Positions 22,605 to 31,168 of a stretch of 64,000 nucleotides of DNA are shown piece by piece (position 1 is the first letter of the stretch; each line of letters opens with the position of its first letter). The DNA is from CAIZGX01 sp964511555 (lineage in GTDB: Bacteria; Bacteroidota; Bacteroidia; Flavobacteriales_D; Sanyastnellaceae): contig CAZEFR010000002.1 of assembly GCA_964511555.1 (NCBI GenBank), positions 62,001 to 126,000 on the forward strand. The letters are read 5' to 3'. The translations under genes were made by a program, and so were the position numbers. Below the pieces are notes generated by a model. It had not been told where the DNA came from. It was given only the letters and a program-made list of their open reading frames with translations, and did no database searches.

Positions 22605-23858
22605 ATGGCTGAAATAGTTCGTATGCCCAAGTTGAGTGATACCATGACGGAAGGAACCGTTGCGGCGTGGCACAAGAAAGTGGGAGATAAGGTAAAGAGT
22701 GGAGAGTTGTTGGCGGAAATTGAAACCGACAAAGCCACTATGGAGTTTGAATCATATGTAGATGGAGTTCTTCTCTATATCGGAGTTGAGAAAGGAAAAA
22801 CCGTAGCTGTTGACGCTCTTTTAGCCGTATTCGGCGAAGCGGGTGAAGATGTAACAGCTATCGTTGCTGCCGAAGGCGCTGCTCCTGTAGCGAAAGAAGA
22901 AGCTCCGGTTGCAGCTGCACCAGCGCCTAGTGCGCCGGTTGTTGAAGCGCCAAAGCCAGTTGCTCCAGTAGCAACGGCTCCTGTTTCAGTTCCTGCATCT
23001 GCACCGAGGCCTGTAAATGACGGTCGTATGCGCGTAAGTCCATTGGCTAAAAAGTTGGCCGAGGACAAGGGATTGCCGCTTCAGTACATCCCTGGTTCAG
23101 GTGATGGTGGAAGAATTGTAAGAAGAGATATAGACGCATTTATGGCAGGTGCTTCAGTTCAATCTGCAAATGCTGTTGAGTCATATACGGAAGAGAATGT
23201 TTCCCAAATGCGCAAGACCATTGCACGTCGTTTGGCTGAAAGTAAATTCACGGCTCCGCATTTCTATTTAACGATGGAAATTGACATGGGCAGAGCAGTT
23301 GAAGCGCGTGCAGCAATGAATGCGGCGACTGGATCGAAGGTGTCTTTCAATGATATGGTTATCAAAGCCACTTCATTGGCATTGAAGCAACATCCGAAAG
23401 TAAATTCATCTTGGAGAGGAGATACCATTCGTTACAATCACCACGTGCACATGGGTGTTGCGGTTGCTGTAGATGAAGGATTGTTGGTTCCTGTTGTGAG
23501 ATTTGCAGATACTAAGTCTCTGGCGCAAATCAACCAAGAGGTGAAAGTATTCGTAGATAAAGCAAAGAACAAAAAACTTCAGCCATCTGATTGGGAAGGA
23601 AACACCTTTACCATTTCTAATTTAGGAATGTTCGGTATTGAAGAATTCACTGCTATTGTGAATCCACCGGACGCTTGTATCCTTGCTGTTGGTGCTATTC
23701 GTGAAGTTCCTGTTGTGAAGAATGGAGCGGTTGTTCCTGGACACACGATGAAGTTGACGTTAAGCTGCGATCACCGCGTGGTAGACGGAGCCTCAGGATC
23801 GGCATTCCTACAAACCTTGAAGGCAATGTTGGAAGAGCCTGTGTTGATGTTCATCTAA
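22605..23858 (+). CDS. pdhC: Pyruvate dehydrogenase E2 (dihydrolipoamide acetyltransferase)
   Basis: 417 residues. One lipoyl domain (1-80, lipoyl-lysine Lys43 in E-T-D-K-A-T-M), an Ala/Pro/Val-rich swinging linker (about 85-138), a subunit-binding domain (about 142-178, V-S-P-L-A-K-K-L-A to G-G-R-I-V-R-R-D) and the catalytic domain ending with D-H-R-V-V-D-G (His390, Asp394). It moves the acetyl group to CoA and forms the core of the complex. A single lipoyl domain is fewer than in E. coli (three). Ends before a strong terminator. Confidence 0.94.
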   Translation: MAEIVRMPKLSDTMTEGTVAAWHKKVGDKVKSGELLAEIETDKATMEFESYVDGVLLYIGVEKGKTVAVDALLAVFGEAGEDVTAIVAAEGAAPVAKEEAPVAAAPAPSAPVVEAPKPVAPVATAPVSVPASAPRPVNDGRMRVSPLAKKLAEDKGLPLQYIPGSGDGGRIVRRDIDAFMAGASVQSANAVESYTEENVSQMRKTIARRLAESKFTAPHFYLTMEIDMGRAVEARAAMNAATGSKVSFNDMVIKATSLALKQHPKVNSSWRGDTIRYNHHVHMGVAVAVDEGLLVPVVRFADTKSLAQINQEVKVFVDKAKNKKLQPSDWEGNTFTISNLGMFGIEEFTAIVNPPDACILAVGAIREVPVVKNGAVVPGHTMKLTLSCDHRVVDGASGSAFLQTLKAMLEEPVLMFI

Positions 23859-23880
23859 AAAGAGATATTCTTGAGAACGA

Positions 23881-23907
23881 AAAAGAGCACCGCGGTGCTC
23901 TTTTTTT
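23881..23907 (+). terminator. Intrinsic terminator after pdhC
   Basis: A perfect 24-base palindrome AAAAGAGCACCG / CGGTGCTCTTTT followed by further Ts (seven in a row at 23901-23907). It also lies 18 bases beyond the stop of the facing T9SS cargo gene and may serve both. Confidence 0.9.
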
Positions 23908-23924
23908 ATGCAGGTTAGGAAGTA

Positions 23925-24767
23925 TTACTTCTTAATAAATCTCTTTGTGATCACATTTCCGTTAACGTTTACGCTTAACAAATAGGTTCCAGCTTGAAGG
24001 TTGTTCACATTCACATTTTGTTGTTGAGCACCTGGAAAACGGTTAGACGATTCTGTTTGCACCAACTTTCCAGTTAAATCATAGATGGCATATGTAACCT
24101 TCGTAGATTGTTCAAGCGAATAGTTCACTGTGATGTTTTCCGTTGCAGGATTTGGGTAGAACGAAAAGGTGAAAGGAGTGTTGATTTGCTCTTGAACGTT
24201 TACACTCGCTGGGGTAACAACTTGTGATCCGTTGTAGATGTAATCGCCAGTTTTCGTGCCATTGTTGTTGGTTGCATTACCTGCATAATAGATTGTGATG
24301 GGTCCAACATCGGTTGCCGGCGCAGTCCAAGTGAAGGTAAAAGAATGTGCATTAGCTGTTGCACCTGCATTCATGTTGTGCACGATATTCTTTCTAGAGT
24401 TTCCTGCGATGGTTGCGTTTTTAGTTGTGGTACCAGTCCCGGGCACAAGGTTTCCAGCATTCGCACCTGATGGCAACAATGCCTCAAGGCCAATTCCAAA
24501 TAAAGATCTTCCTTGTTGAGATACAGTCGCTGTTAATGTATAGGTTTGACCTGGCGTGTATTCCCAATTTACAAGATCAGCTGAAGAAAGGGTTACCGAT
24601 CCGCCCATTGAATTATCAGCGGTACCTGTATGACAATTCGATTGGCTGCATGTCTGTTCACCCGGTGAACCTGTTGCCCCCGCCTTACCGTTGTCTGATT
24701 GTATTCCGGCAATAAATAACATTCCCGCAGTTCCAAGAGCGAAGGTGAGGTGGTAGAATTTTTTCAT
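23925..24767 (-). CDS. T9SS-exported protein with a choice-of-anchor V-like domain
   Basis: 280 residues. Signal peptide, then G-A-T-G-S-P-G-E-Q-T-C-S-Q-S-N-C-H-T-G-T, the opening of the choice-of-anchor V/Reeler-like domains seen in Bacteroidota. The middle is a beta-sandwich with P-G-Q-T-Y-T-L-T-A-T-V and S-F-T-F-T-W-T-A-P-A. The last 80 residues are a type A T9SS sorting domain: F-S-F-Y-P-N-P-A-T-E-N-I-T-V-N-Y, I-Y-D-L-T-G-K-L-V-Q-T, L-Q-A-G-T-Y-L-L-S-V and terminal K-R-F-I-K-K. It should be secreted through the outer membrane and may be attached to the surface. The cysteines are spaced C-x4-C-H, not the C-x2-C-H of a heme site. Confidence 0.85.
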   Translation of the reverse strand: MKKFYHLTFALGTAGMLFIAGIQSDNGKAGATGSPGEQTCSQSNCHTGTADNSMGGSVTLSSADLVNWEYTPGQTYTLTATVSQQGRSLFGIGLEALLPSGANAGNLVPGTGTTTKNATIAGNSRKNIVHNMNAGATANAHSFTFTWTAPATDVGPITIYYAGNATNNNGTKTGDYIYNGSQVVTPASVNVQEQINTPFTFSFYPNPATENITVNYSLEQSTKVTYAIYDLTGKLVQTESSNRFPGAQQQNVNVNNLQAGTYLLSVNVNGNVITKRFIKK

Positions 24768-24787
24768 GATAAACTAATTTTAATAAA

Positions 24788-26032
24788 TTAACCCCAAGAC
24801 GCAATCTTATCTGCCTTGTATTCTCCGGCTTCTAACTTTTCGCGTACTTTCGAGAAGCATTCAATGGTATACTCAACATCTTTTAAGGTGTGCACAGTAG
24901 TTGGAATAAGTCTTAACATAATGACATCTTTTGGAACAACCGGATAAACCACAATTGAACAAAAGATTCCATAAGTTTCGCGAAGTTCAACGGTTACATT
25001 AGTGGCCTCGCCCAAAGAACCTTTCAAAAAGACAGGAGTGACAACACTATTGGTGTGTCCGATATCGAAACCGGCTTTCTTCAATCCGGTCTGAAGCGCG
25101 CGAGCAACATTCCAAAGATTGTCTTGTAGCTCTGGCATGGTGCGAATCATGTCTAATCTCTTCAATGCACCAATTACAATTGGTAAAGGAAGAGATTTAG
25201 CGAATGTTTGCGAACGCATATTGTAACGTAAAAACTCTATGACATGACTTTCAGACACAACAAATGCTCCCACCGTGGCCATGGCTTTCGCGAATGTCCC
25301 GAAATAAACATCGATTTGATCTTGAACACCTTGAAACTCTCCTGCGCCACGACCGTCTTTCCCTATTGATCCAAATCCGTGTGCATCATCTACGAATAAA
25401 CGGAATGGAATAGTTTTCTTAAATTCTGCAATCTCTTTTATTTTCCCTTGGTCACCAGCCATTCCGAATACGCCTTCTGTCATAACCAAAATTCCTCCAC
25501 CGGTTTGGTCTGTAACACGCTTGGCTTGATTTAACATTTTCTCGAAACTAGCCATATCGTTGTGTTGGAAAACGAAACGCTTCCCTTGGTGCAAACGAAC
25601 ACCATCTACCATGCATGCATGGCTTTCACTGTCGTAAACAATAACATCGTGTCTTCCAACCAACGCCTCAATGGCCGACATGCAGCCTTGGTAGCCGTAG
25701 TTCAACAAGAAGGCATCTTCTTTATGCATAAACTCTGCAAGTTCTTGCTCCAGTTGCTCATGATACTTGGTTTGACCAGACATCATTCTAGCACCCATTG
25801 GGTATGCCATGCCCCACTCTGCAGCCGCTTCTGCATCTGCTTTACGAACATCAGGATGATTTGCTAAACCAAGGTAATTATTTAAACTCCATGTCAAAAC
25901 AGGTTTGCCACGAAAAGTCATATGAGCGCCAATATCGCCTTCTAGTTTAGGAAAAGTGAAGTAGCCATGAGATTCTTTGGAGTGCTGACCAAGTGGTCCT
26001 CTGTTGTTCTTGATTTTTTCAAATATATCCAC
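24788..26032 (-). CDS. Alpha-oxoamine synthase (serine palmitoyltransferase-like)
   Basis: 414 residues, PLP enzyme of the group that condenses an amino acid with an acyl-CoA (KBL, BioF, SPT, cysteate acyltransferase). N-Y-L-G-L-A-N-H-P, G-Y-Q-G-C-M-S-A-I, F-V-D-D-A-H-G-F-G-S-I-G and the cofactor lysine Lys249 in G-T-F-A-K-A-M-A-T-V-G-A-F. The T-V-G after the lysine resembles SPT and the sulfonolipid enzyme CapB more than BioF or KBL, so it probably starts sphingolipid or capnine-type lipid synthesis, both known in Bacteroidota. Start is GTG at 26032; a stop lies four codons upstream and no ATG is available. No bio genes nearby. Confidence 0.8.
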   Translation of the reverse strand: MDIFEKIKNNRGPLGQHSKESHGYFTFPKLEGDIGAHMTFRGKPVLTWSLNNYLGLANHPDVRKADAEAAAEWGMAYPMGARMMSGQTKYHEQLEQELAEFMHKEDAFLLNYGYQGCMSAIEALVGRHDVIVYDSESHACMVDGVRLHQGKRFVFQHNDMASFEKMLNQAKRVTDQTGGGILVMTEGVFGMAGDQGKIKEIAEFKKTIPFRLFVDDAHGFGSIGKDGRGAGEFQGVQDQIDVYFGTFAKAMATVGAFVVSESHVIEFLRYNMRSQTFAKSLPLPIVIGALKRLDMIRTMPELQDNLWNVARALQTGLKKAGFDIGHTNSVVTPVFLKGSLGEATNVTVELRETYGIFCSIVVYPVVPKDVIMLRLIPTTVHTLKDVEYTIECFSKVREKLEAGEYKADKIASWG

Positions 26033-26053
26033 AGTCGTAAAATTTTAGAAATA

Positions 26054-26061
26054 CAAAAATA
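26054..26061 (-). promoter_or_regulatory. Probable -7 element of the alpha-oxoamine synthase gene
   Basis: Minus-strand TATTTTTG, an exact TAnnTTTG match, 21 bases before the GTG start. No spaced TTG. Confidence 0.45.
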
Positions 26062-26123
26062 ACAACGATTTTCTTAATGTAACCTGTGAATTATTATCTT
26101 GTGAACAGATGATTGTGATTCTT

Positions 26124-26156
26124 TTGCCGTTACTTCCAATCAAACCCCTATTTTTG
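26124..26156 (+). promoter_or_regulatory. bamD promoter
   Basis: TTG at 26124-26126, 22-base spacer, TATTTTTG at 26149-26156. The ATG is only 8 bases further on, so the mRNA would have almost no leader. Confidence 0.6.
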
Positions 26157-26164
26157 CAGCGGAA

Positions 26165-26965
26165 ATGAAAAGACTAATTGCCTTCCTATTCTTACTTTCA
26201 GCCGCTTTTTCGGGGTGTACAGATTACAGTAAAGCCTTGAAGGAGACTGATCCTGTTAAGAAATTAGCAAATGCCAAAGCTTATTACGAAGATGGCGAAT
26301 GTTACAAAGCTCTTCCTATGTTGGAGGAGTTAATTGGTTTAACACGCGGCACGCAACAATCCGAGGAAGTATATTACTATTTCGCGAAAACTCATTTTTG
26401 CCTGAAGGATTACTACATGGGTAATTACTACTTCAAATCCTACGCAAAATCCTTTTCTTCTAGCCCCAAGTCTGAAGAATGTTTGTTTATGGCTGCATTG
26501 TGCAGCTACAATCTTTCCCCGTCCTACACACTTGACCAAACAGACTCTAAAACTGCTGTAGATGAATTACAGTACTTTTTAGATCAATACCCGGCAAGTG
26601 CTTTGAGGGATTCTGCAAATAAAATGATTCAAAGCCTGAATTTCAAAATTGAAAAGAAAGACTTTGAAATTGCCGAGCTGTATGTTCAAACCATGAAGTA
26701 CAAGGCCGCGGTGAACGGGCTTCAAGAGTTCTTAAAGAAGTATCCGCAGTCTTCTTATCGTGAACGCGCCATGGTACTCGTAATTCAAAGCAAGTATTTA
26801 CTGGCTGAAGGCAGTATAGACACAAAGAAATTGGATAGATATAGAGAAACAATGGAATCTTATATTACCTTTGTATCCGCTTTTCCAAAAAGTATTTTCT
26901 TAGACAGTGCTGAAGAGTACTATCTCAAGAGTGAGAAAATGGTAGCGAAATTAACTTCTAAATAG
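26165..26965 (+). CDS. bamD: Outer-membrane assembly lipoprotein BamD
   Basis: 266 residues. Signal peptide with lipobox F-S-G-C-T (Cys near residue 19), then tetratricopeptide-like helices throughout (A-N-A-K-A-Y-Y-E-D-G-E-C-Y-K-A-L-P-M-L-E-E-L, Y-Y-F-A-K-T-H-F-C-L-K-D-Y-Y-M, F-L-K-K-Y-P-Q-S). This is the pattern and length of BamD, the lipoprotein that works with BamA to insert beta-barrel proteins. It heads the order bamD, rpoZ, coaBC, DUF4835, recN that is common in Bacteroidota. Confidence 0.88.
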   Translation: MKRLIAFLFLLSAAFSGCTDYSKALKETDPVKKLANAKAYYEDGECYKALPMLEELIGLTRGTQQSEEVYYYFAKTHFCLKDYYMGNYYFKSYAKSFSSSPKSEECLFMAALCSYNLSPSYTLDQTDSKTAVDELQYFLDQYPASALRDSANKMIQSLNFKIEKKDFEIAELYVQTMKYKAAVNGLQEFLKKYPQSSYRERAMVLVIQSKYLLAEGSIDTKKLDRYRETMESYITFVSAFPKSIFLDSAEEYYLKSEKMVAKLTSK

Positions 26966-26970
26966 ACATT

Positions 26971-27300
26971 ATGAGCAACTATAAAAACTCTACAGCGGCA
27001 AAGACAACGATTACCCGCGATACCAACGAACTTTATGAAAAGGTTGATGGAAACCTATTCGAAACAGTTGTACTACTTACGAAGCGTACTGCTCAAATTT
27101 CTCGCGAAATGAAAGAAGAACTTAGCCAAAAGTTGGAAGAGTTTGGAAGCAACCAAGACAACTTGGAAGAAGTTTTCGAGAACCGTGAGCAAATTGAAAT
27201 CTCTCGTCACTACGAAAGACTTCCAAAGGCGCATAGCATTGCAATTCAAGAATTGGAGGAAGGGAAAGTATTTTTCCGTTACCCAGAAGAAGAAAAATAA
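26971..27300 (+). CDS. rpoZ: RNA polymerase omega-like subunit
   Basis: 109 residues, 5 bases after bamD. The central part (N-L-F-E-T-V-V-L-L-T-K-R-T-A-Q-I-S) fits the conserved helix of omega/Rpb6, and the protein has the size and place (between bamD and coaBC) of the Bacteroidota omega subunit. The C-terminus with H-S-I-A-I-Q-E-L-E-E-G-K-V-F-F-R-Y matches this group. It helps assemble and stabilise RNA polymerase. Assigned from pattern and context. Confidence 0.8.
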   Translation: MSNYKNSTAAKTTITRDTNELYEKVDGNLFETVVLLTKRTAQISREMKEELSQKLEEFGSNQDNLEEVFENREQIEISRHYERLPKAHSIAIQELEEGKVFFRYPEEEK

Positions 27301-27320
27301 TATTGAACTCAGTTCTAATA

Positions 27321-27346
27321 AACCCCGAATTTTCGGGGTTTTTTTA
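27321..27346 (+). terminator. Intrinsic terminator after rpoZ
   Basis: AACCCCGAA-TT-TTCGGGGTT followed by further Ts. It stands between rpoZ and coaBC, so coaBC probably needs read-through or its own promoter. Confidence 0.88.
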
Positions 27347-27359
27347 TTAGGTTTACCCC

Positions 27360-28559
27360 GTGTTGAAAGGAAAAAAAATTGTTCTCGCCGTTACCGGTTC
27401 CATAAGTGCCTATAAGTCGCTCTTCTTGTTGCGTCTTTTAGTAAAAGAGGGAGCAGAGGTTAAAGTTATCATGAGTAAATCGGCTCACGATTTTATTCAA
27501 CCACTTTCTTTCAGCACACTTTCTAAACATCCTGTTTGTTCTGATTTTACTGAAAGTGAATTGAACGGTGTTTGGAACAATCACGTTGAAATGGCTCTTT
27601 GGGCAGATCTTATTCTTATCGCACCCTGCACGGCGAACACGCTTGCAAAGTATGCTGCCGGTATGTGCGATTCGTATTTGTTAGCAGTTCTCATGAGTGC
27701 CCAATGTCCTTTGTTTTTTGCTCCGGCAATGGATCACGATATGATGGAACATGCAGGTACGCAAGACAACTTGAAACGTATTGCTGAAATGGGCTGCACC
27801 GTTCTTGCTCCCGGATATGGTGAATTGGCAAGTGGGTTAATTGGTAAAGGAAGACTTTCTGAACCCGAAGAGATAGTAAACGCTGTAGTTTCATTCTTCA
27901 ATCCGAATCAACGATTGAAAGGACTCCGTGCCATGGTGAATGCTGGCCCTACATATGAAGCAATAGATCCTGTCCGCTTTATTGGAAACAGATCAAGTGG
28001 AAAAATGGGTATTGCTATTGCGCAGGCCCTTCGAACCCAAGGAGCAGATGTTACTTTAGTTTTAGGTCCTGTTCACGAAAGTATTCCAGACGGAATAAAA
28101 ATTATTCGTGTGGAAAGCGCTAGAGAAATGTTCGAGGCGTGTACTCATATTTTTCAAAATGCCGATATAGCTGTTCTTGCGGCAGCTGTTGCAGACTATC
28201 GTCCTGCTCATGTGAGCACTGAGAAAATAAAAAAGAAACATTCACCGTTAGAGCTGCGCTTGGAAGAAACAGAAGATATAGCAGCGGCCATGGGTAAGAG
28301 TAAAAACACGAATCAAAAATTGATTTGCTTTGCATTGGAAACAGAGAATGAAGAGGCGCATGCGCTTTCAAAACTGCAACGAAAAAATGCCGATATGCTT
28401 GTGCTGAATTCACTCAAGACCGAGGGTGTACATTTTGGGTCAGACAACAATGCGGTTACTCTTTTTCATTCCAACGGAAGTAAAAAAGAAATATCTTTAA
28501 AATCGAAATCGGAAATTGCACAAATTATTTCCAACGAAATAGCCGACCTCTTTCAATGA
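27360..28559 (+). CDS. coaBC: Bifunctional phosphopantothenoylcysteine decarboxylase/synthetase
   Basis: 399 residues; two steps of coenzyme A synthesis. The N-terminal flavin-dependent CoaC half begins V-T-G-S-I-S-A-Y-K, has the catalytic His in N-H-V-E-M-A-L-W-A-D and F-A-P-A-M-D-H-D-M-M (Asp where many enzymes have Asn). The CoaB half starts near 190 with N-A-G-P-T-Y-E-A-I-D-P-V-R-F-I-G-N-R-S-S-G-K-M and contains A-A-A-V-A-D-Y-R-P. Start is a GTG at 27360 (a TTG follows directly as alternative). The stop overlaps the next ATG by 4 bases. Confidence 0.95.
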   Translation: MLKGKKIVLAVTGSISAYKSLFLLRLLVKEGAEVKVIMSKSAHDFIQPLSFSTLSKHPVCSDFTESELNGVWNNHVEMALWADLILIAPCTANTLAKYAAGMCDSYLLAVLMSAQCPLFFAPAMDHDMMEHAGTQDNLKRIAEMGCTVLAPGYGELASGLIGKGRLSEPEEIVNAVVSFFNPNQRLKGLRAMVNAGPTYEAIDPVRFIGNRSSGKMGIAIAQALRTQGADVTLVLGPVHESIPDGIKIIRVESAREMFEACTHIFQNADIAVLAAAVADYRPAHVSTEKIKKKHSPLELRLEETEDIAAAMGKSKNTNQKLICFALETENEEAHALSKLQRKNADMLVLNSLKTEGVHFGSDNNAVTLFHSNGSKKEISLKSKSEIAQIISNEIADLFQ

Positions 28560-29458
28560 AAAAAAGCATAGCATACTTCGTTTTATTCTGCCTTCCATTC
28601 TCTGCATTTGCTCAAGAGTTGAATTGTGATGTGAAAATTATTCCGCCACGAATCATGATTTCCGGCCCGGAAGTTTTTCAAACGATGGAGCGAGCCATTG
28701 AAGAATTCTTGAATGGAAGGAAATGGTCGAAAGATCAGTGGCAGCAAGAAGAACGCATTCCGTGCACCATTCAAATTACAATTGAAAAACAAGAAAGTCA
28801 GCGTGACTTCGAGGGAACCATTCAAATAGGTTCCAGCCGCCCAGTGTATAATTCAGATTATAAAACTCCTCTTGTCTCCATTAATGACCGCAGTTTCCGT
28901 TTTCAATTCCAAGAAAATACGCAATTGCAGTGGTCTCCAGATCAGCACCGCGACAACCTGAGCAGTGTGCTTGCTTTTTATGCGCTTTATATGATTGGGA
29001 GTGATTACGATTCGTTCGCCCTTGAGGGTGGGACTGATTATTTTTTGCTTTGTCAAACCATTGTTATAAACGCTCAAAATGCGCCTGAGCCGGGGTGGAG
29101 GTCTAGTGGGGAGAAAGGTCAGCAGAATAGATACTGGTTAATAGAAAACATACTCACTGAAACCTTCAACCCTCTGAGAGAGTTAAGTTACAATTACCAT
29201 AGAAAGGGATTAGACAAAATGTATACGGAACGAGCTACAGCGACACAAAATATTATTGACGCTCTAAACGGCCTGAACGATATTCATAAAATTAAGCCAT
29301 CTTCGTACAATATGCAGGTATTTTATTACGCCAAGGCCGACGAAATAGTGAGTATATTCAGTCCTTTACCGGAAGAGAAGAAAGCACCAATCGCTGAATT
29401 ATGTAAGCGTTTAGACCCCGGGAATATTGCAAAATACGATCGTATTTTACAGAAATAG
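28556..29458 (+). CDS. DUF4835 family exported protein
   Basis: 300 residues with a signal peptide (to about A-Q-E-L). The opening E-L-N-C-D-V-K-I-I-P-P-R-I and the later F-Y-A-L-Y-M-I-G-S-D-Y-D-S-F-A-L-E-G-G-T-D-Y-F are marks of DUF4835, a Bacteroidota family always found between coaBC and recN. From memory, recent annotations call it PorD of the type IX secretion system; I am not certain of that. ATGA overlap with coaBC. Periplasmic or outer-membrane location is likely; no catalytic motif is seen. Confidence 0.82.
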   Translation: MKKSIAYFVLFCLPFSAFAQELNCDVKIIPPRIMISGPEVFQTMERAIEEFLNGRKWSKDQWQQEERIPCTIQITIEKQESQRDFEGTIQIGSSRPVYNSDYKTPLVSINDRSFRFQFQENTQLQWSPDQHRDNLSSVLAFYALYMIGSDYDSFALEGGTDYFLLCQTIVINAQNAPEPGWRSSGEKGQQNRYWLIENILTETFNPLRELSYNYHRKGLDKMYTERATATQNIIDALNGLNDIHKIKPSSYNMQVFYYAKADEIVSIFSPLPEEKKAPIAELCKRLDPGNIAKYDRILQK

Positions 29459-29494
29459 GCATAACTTTTTTCGTCATTAAATAGGGCATAGCAG

Positions 29495-29502
29495 TAAATT
29501 CG
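29495..29502 (+). promoter_or_regulatory. Possible -7 element of recN
   Basis: TAAATTCG (TAnnTTCG variant) ends 4 bases before the recN ATG; a leaderless transcript is possible. No spaced TTG. Confidence 0.25.
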
Positions 29503-29506
29503 CTTC

Positions 29507-31168
29507 ATGCTGAAATCGCTTCATATTCGTAACTACGTTCTTATTGAATCACTGCACGTGAACTTCAACAAGGGTTTCGTTGCCATTACTGGTGAAACCG
29601 GAAGTGGAAAATCGATTTTATTGGATGCCTTTGCTTTACTTCTGGGCGATCGTTCAGACGTGAAAAGCATTCGTGTGGGCCAAGAGAAATGCACTGTCGA
29701 GGCGGTTTTCGCTATTTCGAAGTCACGATTTGATTCTTTTTTCCAAGAGCATGATTTAGATTTTTCTGAAGAGACTGTTGTTCGAAGAGAAGTAAACAAC
29801 AAAGGGAAAAGCAGAGCATTCATTAACGACACGCCGGTGACGTTAACGGTGTTGAAGCAATTTACCGAGCAGGTAGTTGATTTGCATTCGCAGCATGAAA
29901 ATGCTTTGCTGTTTAGAAAGGCTTTTCGATATGAAATGGTGGATGCATTTTCGAAGTCGAAGGAAGTTTGGATGTCATACAAAACAAGTTTTTTGAAGTG
30001 GCGTCAGACCCAAGAAGAATTAGAGAATTTGCGTATTCAATTGAATAAGGAAAAGGCAACAGAGGACTATCGTTTGTTTCAATTGAATGAATTGTCTCAA
30101 GAAGATTTTAGTACGTACGACGTTGCAGAAATGGAGAGCGAGTTGAACCTTCAACAGAATTCGGGAGAACTATTGGAGTCGTTGCATTCTGTTTCCAATC
30201 TGTTGAGCGAAGGCGACAGCAATGTGCTTCAGCAATTGAAAATTGCGAAGCAGCAATTGATGAAGTGGGAAGGAGGTCATGCGAAACTGCAAGAGTTTTC
30301 TTCGCAGTTGGAATCTGTGATTGCAGAGCTTCGCGAAGTGGACATTGACTTGCAGCGTTTTTCAGATTCGGTAACGATGGATCCGGAACGTGCTGCGGCA
30401 ATTGAGGAGCGCTTGAGTTATGTCTTCAAGATGTTCCGCAAGCACAATGTGAATAGCATTGACGCTTTGAATGAATTGAAGTTGAAATTAGAGCAGGACG
30501 CTCAGTTGACCGAGACGTTGGAAACTTCAATTCAGAATAAAGAATTGGAAGTTGTTCAGCTGGAGCAACAGTGTAAAGAAATGGCAACGAAGTTGTCTCA
30601 TTTGCGCATGAAGGGCGTGAAAGAAGCTGAGAAGGCGATTTCTTCTTCCTTGAATAAATTGAATCTGACTCATGCGCAATTCCAAATTGAAGTGACAGGA
30701 ACTTCGGAATTGCATTTATATGGAGCTGAGAATTTGCGCTTCGCTTTTTCCGCGAACAAAGGTCAGCCTTTTGAAGACATAAAATCCGTTGCATCAGGCG
30801 GAGAGATTTCGAGGGTAATGTTGGCCATAAAAGCGGCGACTGCACATTTGAATGAAATGCCCGTTTTGATTTTAGATGAAATAGATCAGGGAGTAGGTGG
30901 AGAAACAGGAAATCGCATTGCGGCTTTGCTGCGTGAAATGTCGGCTTCTGCCCAACTGTTGGTGATTACGCATTTGCCGCAAATAGCGTCGAAGGCCCAT
31001 CAACATTTTAGAGTGACAAAACGAGTGGAAGGAGAGACGACAGTGAGCGATTTGCAAGAGCTAAGTATGTCGGAACGCGAAAAGGAGTTGGCGCACATGT
31101 TAGGAGGCGATCAAGCGGGTGCCGCTGCGCTTCAAACCGCTAAAGAATTAATGCAGCAAGAGGCATGA
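29507..31168 (+). CDS. recN: DNA repair protein RecN
   Basis: SMC-like ATPase for double-strand break repair, 553 residues. Walker A G-E-T-G-S-G-K-S at 29-36, two long coiled-coil arms in the middle, the ABC-type signature A-S-G-G-E-I-S-R-V-M-L-A and Walker B V-L-I-L-D-E-I-D-Q-G-V-G-G, followed by V-I-T-H-L-P-Q-I-A. Normal length. Its stop overlaps the truB start by 4 bases, so repair and tRNA modification genes are on one transcript. Confidence 0.96.
   Translation: MLKSLHIRNYVLIESLHVNFNKGFVAITGETGSGKSILLDAFALLLGDRSDVKSIRVGQEKCTVEAVFAISKSRFDSFFQEHDLDFSEETVVRREVNNKGKSRAFINDTPVTLTVLKQFTEQVVDLHSQHENALLFRKAFRYEMVDAFSKSKEVWMSYKTSFLKWRQTQEELENLRIQLNKEKATEDYRLFQLNELSQEDFSTYDVAEMESELNLQQNSGELLESLHSVSNLLSEGDSNVLQQLKIAKQQLMKWEGGHAKLQEFSSQLESVIAELREVDIDLQRFSDSVTMDPERAAAIEERLSYVFKMFRKHNVNSIDALNELKLKLEQDAQLTETLETSIQNKELEVVQLEQQCKEMATKLSHLRMKGVKEAEKAISSSLNKLNLTHAQFQIEVTGTSELHLYGAENLRFAFSANKGQPFEDIKSVASGGEISRVMLAIKAATAHLNEMPVLILDEIDQGVGGETGNRIAALLREMSASAQLLVITHLPQIASKAHQHFRVTKRVEGETTVSDLQELSMSEREKELAHMLGGDQAGAAALQTAKELMQQEA

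Noticed and set aside
24595..24680. c-type heme site in the choice-of-anchor protein
   Set aside because: Spacing is C-x4-C-H rather than C-x2-C-H; more likely a disulfide or family motif.
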